Below, piece by piece: positions 55,891 to 64,000 of a stretch of DNA of 64,000 nucleotides. Origin of the DNA: Basidiobolus meristosporus CBS 931.73 (lineage: Eukaryota; Basidiobolomycota; Basidiobolomycetes; Basidiobolales; Basidiobolaceae); assembly GCA_002104905.1 (NCBI GenBank), contig MCFE01000115.1:62001-126000 (forward strand), in the 5' to 3' direction. Position numbers and translations under genes: made by a program. A model generated the notes under the pieces. The model ran no database searches and was not told where the DNA came from. It worked only from the letters and a program-made list of their open reading frames with translations. How positions within the stretch are numbered: the stretch's first letter is position 1; each line of letters starts with the position of its first letter.

Positions 55891-57408
55891 CTAGTGCGAC
55901 GTCACTCGGGTGGTGTCCTCCCAGACCTTGACCATCGTGGGCGGCAGGTAGTTCTCAAACTTCGCCACCAGCTCCCGCGAGTAGGTGGACTTCAAGACTC
56001 GCAGCAGCTGCCTATGGAACTGGGTGGAAGGGATGTAGGGAAGGTCCGAGTCGCAGTCCACCCTCGAGGAAGACAAAGGGCATGTGCCAAGAAAGTCCGA
56101 CTTCCAAAGCTCCAGGAGCTTGCTAAGCCAGCGCACTCGGTCGCGCTCCAAGATGGTGGATTTCACCTGAAATGTAGTCGGCAACACCCCTCGGATGAAC
56201 TCCTCCATGGACCTTCCGAAGGAATCCAGAATCTCTGGATCGGTGATATCCAGGAACTGGATCAAAGGCAACGTGCGATCTTGCCAAAGTGCCACGCTCA
56301 CAAAGAAGCCGACCATCTCCGCATCCGGACTCTCCTCGCCCAAGAGCTCGTCGAACTTCTCGAGAAAACCGTGCTCGGTTTCGTTCAATGCCTTCTCCAT
56401 CTTTCGTCTTCGTAGCCGGCCAACCACGAGGTCGTGAAGAAACTGTTGGGAGTCGGGGATCTTCGTGAGCAGGATCTCCATGGAGGTGTCATTCCACCAG
56501 GCGTTGGGCGATGCGAACATCTCTTGAATGGCACACTTGGTTATCTCCGACAGGTCCCTGTTCTCCAGCGCCGTAGGCCAATTCTCCTGGATGATCCGTA
56601 GGATTTGTGCCAGCCCATCATGACTAGCGAAGTAGGTAAACACGTCCAGCAGCGTGCTTTCCGACAACTCTTTACACAGGCCGATCTTCTGGAGATCACT
56701 TAAAAGAGTGTGTCGCTCTTGGGATTCCTCGTACTCGTTCGCTAACAACGCACATGTGATGTGTGGGTCCAAGGCATCAAGATACACCTGGTGTTGGATC
56801 ATCATCTCAACCACAGGTGCTCTTGTGGAGATCAGATGCAACATAAATCCACCAATCGACCGACTTAATGATAAACGGTTGTATACAGCTAACGAAAAAG
56901 TGTGCCACAAACTCCGATACGTGGGCAGTATCCGATAGTGCGCCAGAAGGCTGACCGTTTTCTCAACACTGGGGCAGTTCAGTTGCTGGAAAGGCTTCAA
57001 AAGTTGGTACGTCATCAGGCAGTCACGGTTCAGCTCATCTTCCTCGTGCTTCAACAAACCTTGCTCCAAGATCAAGGCGACATCACTCCACGGTAGAGCC
57101 GGGCAGTCGGACCGGCTCTTGTTGATCTGGGAGATGATCACTTCGTGCGCATAAACTTGGTAAAACCATACGTCATCTTCAACCCCTCGCTCAAGCAATC
57201 TCGTATATATCTCGTGAGTTAAAAAGGGCAAATGGCGCTTGGCCACCTGCCAGAGGCCGTGTACCCCATACTCGTTGTAGTAGCTCTCCACTCGAACAAT
57301 AGGATTCTGGGAAATGTGATGAAACGTACGACATACCGTAGCGTACCTAGGCGGATGGCCCAGGTAGGAAAACACCCGCTCCAAAATCTCGGTATTGAGC
57401 AGCTCCAT
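55891..57408 (-). CDS. F-box protein without recognisable repeats
   Basis: The open frame extends to 57498 (535 codons). The ATG at 57408, 31 codons in, directly precedes the F-box MELLNTEILERVFSYLGHPPRYATVCRTFHHI (residues about 1-35), so I prefer it (505 aa). The rest is helical without clear repeats. By comparison with other fungal F-box proteins it is probably an SCF adaptor. Conserved-looking W and H positions (LWQVAKRHLPFLTHEIYTRLLERG) suggest ankyrin-like helices, but this is weak. Confidence 0.7.
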   Translation of the reverse strand: MELLNTEILERVFSYLGHPPRYATVCRTFHHISQNPIVRVESYYNEYGVHGLWQVAKRHLPFLTHEIYTRLLERGVEDDVWFYQVYAHEVIISQINKSRSDCPALPWSDVALILEQGLLKHEEDELNRDCLMTYQLLKPFQQLNCPSVEKTVSLLAHYRILPTYRSLWHTFSLAVYNRLSLSRSIGGFMLHLISTRAPVVEMMIQHQVYLDALDPHITCALLANEYEESQERHTLLSDLQKIGLCKELSESTLLDVFTYFASHDGLAQILRIIQENWPTALENRDLSEITKCAIQEMFASPNAWWNDTSMEILLTKIPDSQQFLHDLVVGRLRRRKMEKALNETEHGFLEKFDELLGEESPDAEMVGFFVSVALWQDRTLPLIQFLDITDPEILDSFGRSMEEFIRGVLPTTFQVKSTILERDRVRWLSKLLELWKSDFLGTCPLSSSRVDCDSDLPYIPSTQFHRQLLRVLKSTYSRELVAKFENYLPPTMVKVWEDTTRVTSH

Positions 57409-57498
57409 TCGTGGGGATCTGTTTCGAATTGCGACTGAACGGTAGTGGTTCTTCAAAAACAAGCATTCAAATGCCAACGGTCGACCTTCACTTGTCAA

Positions 57499-57793
57499 GA
57501 AAGTGCCAAGCCACAGGAAAGGGAAGTAAGCAATGTAAGGGGCGAGTCTAGCTTTGTATCTCCGTCAACGAATTCGGAAATGGCCCATGGGAGCGGGGGA
57601 TAAATTATCGCTGTTTCATCGGAAATCCACATAAGCCTTGGTAACCTTAACCAAACTAAGTACAGCCCGATATCATGTGACACAAAATGTTTATTTCAAA
57701 TTACCGGAGATGCGAAGATTAATGATGTAGTAGGAAGCATTATGGAATGAGAACATTGATATGGTTGGAAAAAAAGGGCCGTTTCAATCTAAT
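57499..57793. other. Spacer between F-box gene promoter and chitin deacetylase 3' end
   Basis: No feature is recognised in these 295 bp. Confidence 0.5.
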
Positions 57794-58810
57794 TTAAAGG
57801 TGAGAAAGCACTGCGCTTATCACGCTTAGAGCCATGAGAGCCCCGGCCACCCGTGAAGTGGAGGCACCTGAATGGGAATTGATAGTGGCAGAAGGAGAGA
57901 TGGATGTCGAAGAAGCAACACCAGCACTCGAGTGGGGTGCACTTATTTCCGCCTGGTACATTGGTGCATTGATGCAAGAGTTGGCCAGCACGAAGTGGAA
58001 ACCATTGGCAGCCAGAAGAGCCTCGATCCTGGGAACCTCCTTTACGGTAGCAATGTGGATGTCATGCTGCAGAGAAATGAACCCGGGGTCGTTGTGGGCG
58101 TTGAGAACGGTCCCCTTGGTAATAGCGTTCTGGAAGGAATCCAGGATCTTGGACGGGTCTTGTTTCTTCGCAACTATGTCCCAATCCAAGGTATCCATAT
58201 TCCATAGAAGGTTATGGTACCCCATGGCTTTGAAGACGGCCTTCACTCTATCGTCAGCCTCGCCGAATGGTGGGCGGATATAGGCGGTCTTGACCCCGGT
58301 AACGTTGAAGATAGCATCTTCCGTTGCCCGTAATTCCGCGACAATTTGCTCGTTGGACAGAGTCATCAAATGAGGATGTGACCAGGTGTGTTGAGCAATC
58401 AAATGCCCTGCATCATAAGCTCTCTTGACTATTTGAGGGAATTTGACGACCTGGGAGCCGATCATGAGAAGAGTAACTTTGACCTTGGCAGCGTCTAAGA
58501 TGTCGAGCAACTCCGAGGTGCTCTCTTCTGGACCGTCATCGAAAGATAAGGCCCATTCGCCCTTTTTGCATCCATATACGTCCTCTTGTCTAGGGCAGTT
58601 TCCGCAGCTTTCCCAACACTTGTCACACTCGTCGGGGCCGCAGCTGGTGGAGGCGCAAATACCAGTGCCAACTGGTTTGGTTGCGATGTTAGGGACTTGG
58701 GATAGATCGTATTGCTTTGTCCATGCGGCGTTGATGGGAGCCAAAGGAACTTGGGCCACAATTTGTGAGACGCTGGCAAAGAATAGGAGAGCGCTAGCTT
58801 GGAATAACAT
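57794..58810 (-). CDS. Chitin deacetylase (polysaccharide deacetylase, CE4), GPI-anchored
   Basis: This 338-aa intronless protein has a signal peptide (MLFQASALLFFASVSQIVAQ) and a Cys-rich segment (CGPDECDKCWESCGNC, about 57-72). A NodB domain follows: motif 1 SFDDGP (D91, D92), motif 2 HTWSH (H141, H145, metal ligands), motif 3 RPPFGEADDR (179-188), motif 4 DTLDW (206-210), motif 5 LNAHNDPG (236-243). The C-terminus is Ser/Thr-rich and ends in a hydrophobic tail (VAGALMALSVISAVL), typical of a GPI anchor. It would convert chitin to chitosan at the cell surface during wall building. Confidence 0.88.
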   Translation of the reverse strand: MLFQASALLFFASVSQIVAQVPLAPINAAWTKQYDLSQVPNIATKPVGTGICASTSCGPDECDKCWESCGNCPRQEDVYGCKKGEWALSFDDGPEESTSELLDILDAAKVKVTLLMIGSQVVKFPQIVKRAYDAGHLIAQHTWSHPHLMTLSNEQIVAELRATEDAIFNVTGVKTAYIRPPFGEADDRVKAVFKAMGYHNLLWNMDTLDWDIVAKKQDPSKILDSFQNAITKGTVLNAHNDPGFISLQHDIHIATVKEVPRIEALLAANGFHFVLANSCINAPMYQAEISAPHSSAGVASSTSISPSATINSHSGASTSRVAGALMALSVISAVLSHL

Positions 58811-59452
58811 TCTAGTCTAGGTAGAGGAAGAGGCAGTGCCGGCAAAAAACACGTCGGGTGGCATTTATATGTCTGCACCTGTCCACGACCAATATTACTA
58901 TATATATACATCCACAGCGAAAATTCTCTTTCGAAGTGAGCCAAGAAATTCAGGCCAGTACCATATGTAGGGCGGTGGGCCGATTCATTCATATTCCACA
59001 CCAACGCAGTTTATTTGTTAAGGTTGTAACTTACCTCAAGGAAATCTGGCGTTCAGCTTCTTTGATTTGGGAATACCCGGCGAACAAACATACATGGATT
59101 TCCATATCCGTTACAATTTCATCTATTTAGTGAAAATTGTTGGCGTTGATCATATATTTTATTTCGCATCAGGTTCAGGTATATTAAGAATCCATCTGGA
59201 GTCTAGATAGATTCTTAGCGTACCATTGGCAACATGCGAAAAGTCCCTCTATATACAAGAGATAATTCGATGCGATGTGGAGGCGTACTGTCACTGATTC
59301 GGCCGAGCTGGGGAAGGCGGTGTACTTGCTTTACTTTGTGAGCTGCGAAAGATACGGCTCGTTTTTTATTGTTCGAATACTTCTTATATACTTTCCCAAG
59401 ACGTGACGGGTGCTTGAGAGGGCATGTACAAATAAACACTGGAGTGAATACA
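58811..59452. promoter_or_regulatory. Upstream region of chitin deacetylase
   Basis: ACTATATATATACATCC at about 58896-58912 (plus strand) lies 90-100 bp before the start codon on the minus strand and is a plausible TATA region. The rest of the 642 bp, up to the COX16 stop, shows no gene. Confidence 0.4.
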
Positions 59453-59894
59453 CTACTCGGCATTGGCCGGTCGCTCAACTCGAACAATGTCCCAGTCTTC
59501 CTCTTCGTCGGCTTCTTGTTGTAGACGCTAAAGAATCCGCCCATCAGTCACTGCACTGAAACCAACCTATCATAAACTCTACAAACCCAGTACTCTTCCT
59601 GGAGCGAGAATTTGCGCCGATTTTTGTCCAACTTCAGCTTCTCCTCGGTACTCATCTGGTGGGGGTGGTGATATTGAATATCTCTGTTGACCGGTGAGGA
59701 GATGAACCACAATGCCCACTTACCGCGTTGACTTTATTATCATGAAAATCGTATCTTGTCTGAGTCATTTGGGTCAATAAAAACGAGCTTCCGACTATTA
59801 TAGTCAGGAAAGGAACCCCAAAAGCAACCACCGGGTGCTTTCTTATTATTGACGCTAATGGATACGAACTTGGTCGGCGATTCACAAATGGCAT
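59453..59894 (-). CDS. COX16: COX16, cytochrome c oxidase assembly protein, 3 exons
   Basis: Exons (minus): 59894-59724, 59655-59587, 59527-59453; 104 aa in frame. The sequence shows the Cox16 pattern: basic N-terminus (VNRRPSSYPLASIIRKHP), one membrane helix (FGVPFLTIIVGSSFLL), TQTRYDFHDNKV, then KLDKNRRKFSLQEEYWRLQQ, and the C-terminal WDIVRVERP. The first intron is GTAAGT...CCAG and the second is GTTTGT...TTAG. Cox16 sits in the mitochondrial inner membrane and helps cytochrome c oxidase assembly. The upstream in-frame codon at 59936 is less likely the start. Confidence 0.88.
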
Positions 59895-61004
59895 CGGTTT
59901 GGGTATAGTCGTTAACAGACAGCGGGGATTTGGCAAAATTTGTTGAATATCAATGTCCGGAACGTGGCTAACTCCTGGTCCAAACTAACCACTGGGGAGG
60001 AAAGCTGAGTAAACTTAAGCAAGCTCGTGGATTGAAACCTAACCCAAAATAGAAGGGCTTTCTGGAAAATCCAGGTTTGGCGAAATGACACTAGATGATG
60101 CAAGTATCAGAATGTCTGATCTCCAGTCTTGATGGAGGCTTCATTTACAGCGCGGGTACCACCCCAAGTCACTCATGTTCACGCTTGTTTGATCAAGAAA
60201 ACTTTGGTGGTAGACATGTTTCACCCACTTTTGTCAGATGATTGATGGGCCAATGGGCACGATGAAATCACCAAGCGTGTAGGGTTAGGGGTGGATGGGT
60301 CGGTGACGGATCATATCGAACTGACTTCATGACGCAACTCAGTTTGTAGTACCTTGCACAAGGGGAAAACCATAATCAGCGAAGTGCCTTTTGAGACCAA
60401 CGGAAATAGTGTTAAGCCATGTTGACCAAATGTGGTGCTGACATCATAATTCTCAGGCCTGGAAGAGACGTCTTTGGCTCCAATCCCATCGTACGCTTTT
60501 ATTATTAGATAGCCTCTTCAACAGGGGCACTGACTCTACCATTCATTTCCCGGCCAAATGAACTTCTCAGTCTTTGTACAAAATCACCTGGAGGCACCTG
60601 CATCGAGGGTAAAGTATATCCCGAGAAATATCTTACCACCCAGGGAATATGGTCCATGAGGCCAACATGAACGATTCAATGAGGCTAATATGTACGATGT
60701 GGGTGAGTAAATCTTCATGTTGTGGTATGCAACTGAATCGTACCCAATATCAATTCCATATTTGGTGAAGGTAAGACATCAGGTGATTCACCTCCGAGTG
60801 ACTGCAGTATTCAATGGATCCCATATATTTATATCTCCTCATCGAGGGTGGAGTTTAAAGTGAATTTAGCATATAAGGAGAATATATCCCGCGCTACTAC
60901 ATTTAGTTGTATCTTCTCTCCCACATTAACTTTGGCTTTACAGTTCAAGCAATACGTTTCCCGCTCAACTTTCTCCCTGAAGCTGCCTTCAAAGAATCAT
61001 TGAA
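59895..61004. other. Intergenic region between COX16 and arrestin
   Basis: The 1.1 kb holds no supported ORF. Several TATA-like stretches (CATATATTTATATCTCC at about 60824) lie upstream of the arrestin gene. I see nothing else. Confidence 0.45.
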
Positions 61005-62114
61005 ATGACTATTACTGGAAACATCAAAATCGAGATAAAACCCATACATGATAGGGTGTTCCTTCCCTACACACGTGTTTCCGAGGTTGAACATCCAGTG
61101 GAGACCACCATACAGGGGAAGGTCTTGATTCATCTAAAGAAAGCCCTCAAAGTTTCCTCCATAACGCTACAGCTTGAGGGGTACTTAGAAGAGAAAGGTA
61201 TCTTTCCTTTTCTATGTCGAGGCAATTGTAATGCTACATATGACTAACGGTCTCTTTTAGCTTTTGGCGTCAAATCTTTCAAGCTACAAGGACAACGCTG
61301 CTTGGTAAAGGAGAAACGGATATTCCTCGGTTCCCCAGCGTCTCTTCAGTCACTCAGTGCCGGGTCACATGTGTTTGACTTCAGCTTCAATGTGAGCTCT
61401 GAATTACCCGAGACAGTGTGCAGTCCATTCCTTGATATTCGATACAGGCTAGTTGCCGTGCTAAAGAAATCCGGGCTCTCTAGCAAGGTGAAGCAAGTAA
61501 AGGACCTATCCATCTACCGCACGTGCGATGATTTCGAGTCTGACGTATACTCCGCCGTTACCTTGGCAAATTCCTGGCCGAAAGTGATGGACTATAGTGT
61601 AGCACTTCCTAGCAAGATATTAACTCTTGGCGAGATAGTGCCGGTTGAATTCCATCTATGGCCACACCTCAAAGACATCAAATTCCTTGGACTGGAGTTT
61701 TCGCTGGTAGAAGACATCACTTATTCCGGTAGAAATGCGGACGGTGCAGCCAACACCAAGCGTTGGATTGGACTGAAATCGACATGCACGACCCATGATA
61801 ATCTGGCGGCAAATAAGCTGGTTCGCGTTCATATTCCCAATGACACCAGGGTGCGATGTGACATCAATCACGAGCTGATACAGATTCGACATAAATTGGA
61901 GGTGAGAATCTTGTTTGAGAGCCACCGAAAGTTGAACTCCATCACTCTGAGGTGTTTGGTAGTGATCCAGCCAGAGCCAGAAATTGAAGAAGATTTGCCT
62001 TCCTATCCACAATCATTCACGAACCAACTTGTCGAGGCATCGAACTCAGAGGTCGAATCTCTGGAGTGGGCAAACGTCCCACTTCCTACCTACGAAACTA
62101 TCCTTGCGCAGTGA
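61005..62114 (+). CDS. Alpha-arrestin (arrestin-related trafficking adaptor), 2 exons
   Basis: Exons 61005-61197 and 61261-62114 give 348 aa. The intron has a good TGACTAAC branch site and a TTTTAG acceptor. The arrestin N fold is at about residues 1-160 (IKIEIKPIHDRVFLP, TIQGKVLIHLKKALKVSSITLQLEG, SAGSHVFDFSFNV, LPETVCSPFLDIRYRL), and the arrestin C fold is at about 180-300 (IVPVEFHLWPHL, LVRVHIPNDTRVRCDINHELIQIRHKLEV). Near the end are DLPSYPQ and PLPTYET, LPxY variants of the PPxY motif that binds WW domains of Rsp5/Nedd4 ubiquitin ligases. A role in ubiquitin-dependent endocytosis of membrane proteins is likely. Confidence 0.82.
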
Positions 62115-62929
62115 TGCAAAGCCATCACATGTAACAAATCTGTGAATACTCTACTAGCTAATGATTCCGCATCTAATTGTAAACTTACTATCCATATCCG
62201 ATCTCATCTTTCATGTTGTACCATACATACACCCACACCGACAAAACATACTCTTTTGGTCTGGATGCTATATTCCGTGCACCTTCTAATAATAAACTTA
62301 CCCGTCAATATGGTAAAACAACGCTTTGTGAGAATGGGAAAGGTGACACAAGCGAATCCACGTTTGACTGCCATGACGTAAATAGCACCTCACTACGTTG
62401 TATGGTTATTCCAGAACTATTATTCCTCGTTCGGGTTGCCATCGTGGACCACCAACTCTGCATCAAAGTATTCCAGGAAATTGAAAAATCCAACTTGATA
62501 GGCCTGTCACCTGCATTATCAACGTAGTCACTTGAAGCCTAGCCTTCGAGTAAGGCGTCTCGGAGATTTATTGGTGCTGTAATACGGGCTGTATTATGAG
62601 TTGCCTTATGGTGAAGTGATGGTTGGCTGAGAAATTTTCGAACTCCCTGGTGGTTTATGTTCTTTGGTCCGAGTGGAGCAAGTAGAGTTTTAACTGTTTA
62701 TTACTGCCTAACCTACTTTTTTTGAAATCCAAGATCTGGTGTTGTAATTGCCTGGTAGGCCGATGCGATACTAGGTGCTTACACAAATACCATATGTGAA
62801 TGAGATTTACCAGAAGGTCGCCAGTTCAATCTTGGCAGTAGGCAAATTTTTTCATCCTGGTATTAATCAAGTAGTTTGGGGCAAATTTACAAATTTCCCA
62901 TAATTTATTGTGCTTACACATTAACGTAA
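62115..62929. other. Intergenic region before the U6 gene
   Basis: Only short open stretches are present (for example 62142-62381). A tRNA T-arm-like sequence at about 62816-62843 does not fold into a full tRNA (see rejected items). Confidence 0.45.
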
Positions 62930-62936
62930 TATAAAG
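62930..62936 (+). promoter_or_regulatory. TATA box of the U6 gene
   Basis: TATAAAG lies 34 bp upstream of the predicted U6 5' end, the usual place for a type 3 RNA polymerase III promoter element. Confidence 0.6.
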
Positions 62937-62963
62937 TGTGTATGGGGCTGTCGTATATGTCAA

Positions 62964-62989
62964 GTCCTTCGGGACCTCTGACACTTGAA

Positions 62990-63020
<31 letters not shown>

Positions 63021-63082
63021 GGCCCCTGCACAAGGATGACACGTAAATCTTGAGTGGACACCTCTTCGGAGGACATTTTTTT
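62964..63082 (+). ncRNA. U6: U6 spliceosomal snRNA
   Basis: The core AACGATACAGAGAAGATTAGCATGGCCCCTGCACA...GGATGACACG is nearly identical to U6 of other eukaryotes. It includes the ACAGAGA box that pairs with the 5' splice site and the AGC triad region that pairs with U2 and coordinates catalytic metals. The 5' stem-loop is GTCCTTCGGGAC. A second small hairpin CCTCTTCGGAGG precedes a run of seven T (63076-63082), the Pol III terminator. No intron interrupts it. Confidence 0.95.
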
Positions 63083-63897
63083 GATAGTCTATTATCTGAA
63101 TTACTCGGAATATTGCACCTAATGCGTTGTGTCAATTGTGGCTTTTGTGCATTTAGTAGCGAGAACTAAGCGAAAGAACATTTCTTGACTCTTTCATCGA
63201 ATTCAATCTATAATTGAAGAGGTAGTAAATACTCACTTTATTGTATATTTTTATATATCCATTCCTTTACGTATTGTTCATTTTCTCCACAGCTGTTCAA
63301 TTCTCCTCGTCATATAAAAACTTCCGGATACTTTAACTAAATCTGATGGACCGAGGTCGAAAGGTATCAAAATGGAAAAAGATTGATGGATGAAGTCAGC
63401 TTAATTGACAAGCTTAGGCAGACAAAATTTAATACGAGCCTGGTCCTTCGTACTTGATTACTAACATGCCAGTTTTGGTACTTTGTATATGTAGGGTTTG
63501 GGAATCCTGATAATCATACTTAGAGTAGCTCATTTTCAGCGAGTTTGAAAGATAGAGTCAAGGCACCCAAGGTGAACTTTTACTATATAGAGTGCACTTT
63601 CCTTAAATATACCTATAGCTTGCCAAGGACCTGGCTACAGTTGGACATTCCTATACAACCTTAACTAGTTTTTGCACATGAATTTCAATTGTTTACTTCC
63701 ACCCTTGTTTGTTTCAGCTTGATAGTCTGAGATACATTTGAGCATACAGATAGCTCATTGTATTTTACAATGTAAATTCAATTTGAAGTGCACAAGTGGG
63801 TCTTCTATAAAACAGGTCTGCATATTAGCCCTTTTTAATTAGAACTGGTCATATCAAATTAACCAGTATGTAATGTTGATTTTGCTGATCATTGTAT
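63083..63897. other. Intergenic region right of U6
   Basis: AT-rich, without a credible ORF or repeat that I can recognise. Confidence 0.5.
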
Positions 63898-63970
63898 GGC
63901 CCTATAGCTCAGTACAAAGAGTGTCTCCCTTCAGAGGAGAAAGTCATTGGTTTGACCCCCACCTGGGTTG
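63898..63970 (+). tRNA. tRNA-like sequence, anticodon UCA, probably degenerate
   Basis: The 73-nt segment fits a cloverleaf in part. The D stem GCTC/GAGT and the anticodon stem TCTCC/GGAGA are fully paired. The 7-nt loop CTTCAGA gives anticodon UCA, with variable loop AAGTC. The A box TAGCTCAGTAC is good and the B box GGTTTGACCCC is one base off the usual GGTTCGA. The acceptor stem has two mismatches and two G-U pairs, and the T stem has two mismatches. A tRNA pseudogene or the head of a tRNA-derived SINE is more likely than a working gene. Confidence 0.35.
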
Positions 63971-64000
63971 GTGATAATTCTTTTGGTGAGATGTATCTCA

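Noticed and set aside
55627-56415. 262-codon plus-strand ORF
   Set aside because: Most of it is antisense to the C-terminal half of the F-box gene. It has no recognisable domain and a shadow-frame composition.
57834-58283. 149-codon plus-strand ORF
   Set aside because: It is antisense to the NodB domain of the chitin deacetylase, whose motifs on the minus strand are unambiguous.
62750-62843. Possible tRNA upstream of U6 (GCCAGTTCAATCTTGGC T-arm with an AGTAGGC 3' strand)
   Set aside because: The T arm pairs and an acceptor can be drawn with one mismatch, but no acceptable anticodon arm exists and the span is about 94 nt. It is probably chance or a very old remnant.

Overview
The window looks like nuclear DNA of a fungus, probably an early-diverging (zygomycete-grade) lineage. 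Genes carry many short introns (about 50-110 nt) with GT-AG ends and CTAAC-like branch sites, and there is a chitin deacetylase, F-box/LRR proteins, a fungal-type Cue1 homologue and a U6 snRNA. A MEIOB-like and a DHX40-like gene would be unusual in a yeast or filamentous ascomycete. I cannot name the species.

The window has two compartments. Positions 1 to about 35.6 kb are AT-rich and made almost entirely of decayed, nested transposons. These include three Ty1/Copia copies of one family: A 6923-11438, B 11439-15160 sharing an LTR with A, and C 30453-35118, complete with a 5-bp target duplication. Copia fragments lie at 0.7-4.1 kb. A Ty3-type element coding only for Gag and protease runs on the minus strand (15162-24974) and is split by a younger 7.3-kb Ty3 element (16582-23886). 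A fossil CACTA/Plavaka-type Tnp2 transposase gene (25286-29.9 kb) is interrupted by a 730-bp palindromic element and by a 1.07-kb LTR. A second palindromic copy and a second Tnp2 fragment occur at the left end. A multi-copy coding sequence that I do not recognise lies at 5.0-6.8 kb.

From 35.8 to 63.1 kb the DNA is gene-dense and richer in GC. In order: RasGEF (minus), CHL1/DDX11 helicase (plus, 16 exons), Cue1-like ER protein (minus), MEIOB-like meiotic OB-fold protein (plus), a second RasGEF (minus), DHX40-like DEAH helicase (minus, 6 exons), F-box/LRR protein (plus), small type I membrane protein (minus), F-box protein (minus), chitin deacetylase (minus), COX16 (minus), alpha-arrestin (plus), U6 snRNA (plus). 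A degenerate tRNA-like sequence with anticodon UCA lies at the right edge. The genes are not one pathway, but several concern chromosome cohesion and meiosis (CHL1, MEIOB), Ras signalling (two RasGEFs), splicing or RNA handling (U6, DHX40-like) and ubiquitin-linked turnover (Cue1-like, F-box proteins, arrestin).

Exon structures were worked out by hand from splice sites and reading frame. For CHL1, RasGEF2, DHX40-like, COX16 and arrestin the joined exons keep an open frame and their summed length is a multiple of three. All family assignments come from motif recognition, without database searches, and all identity estimates are by eye.
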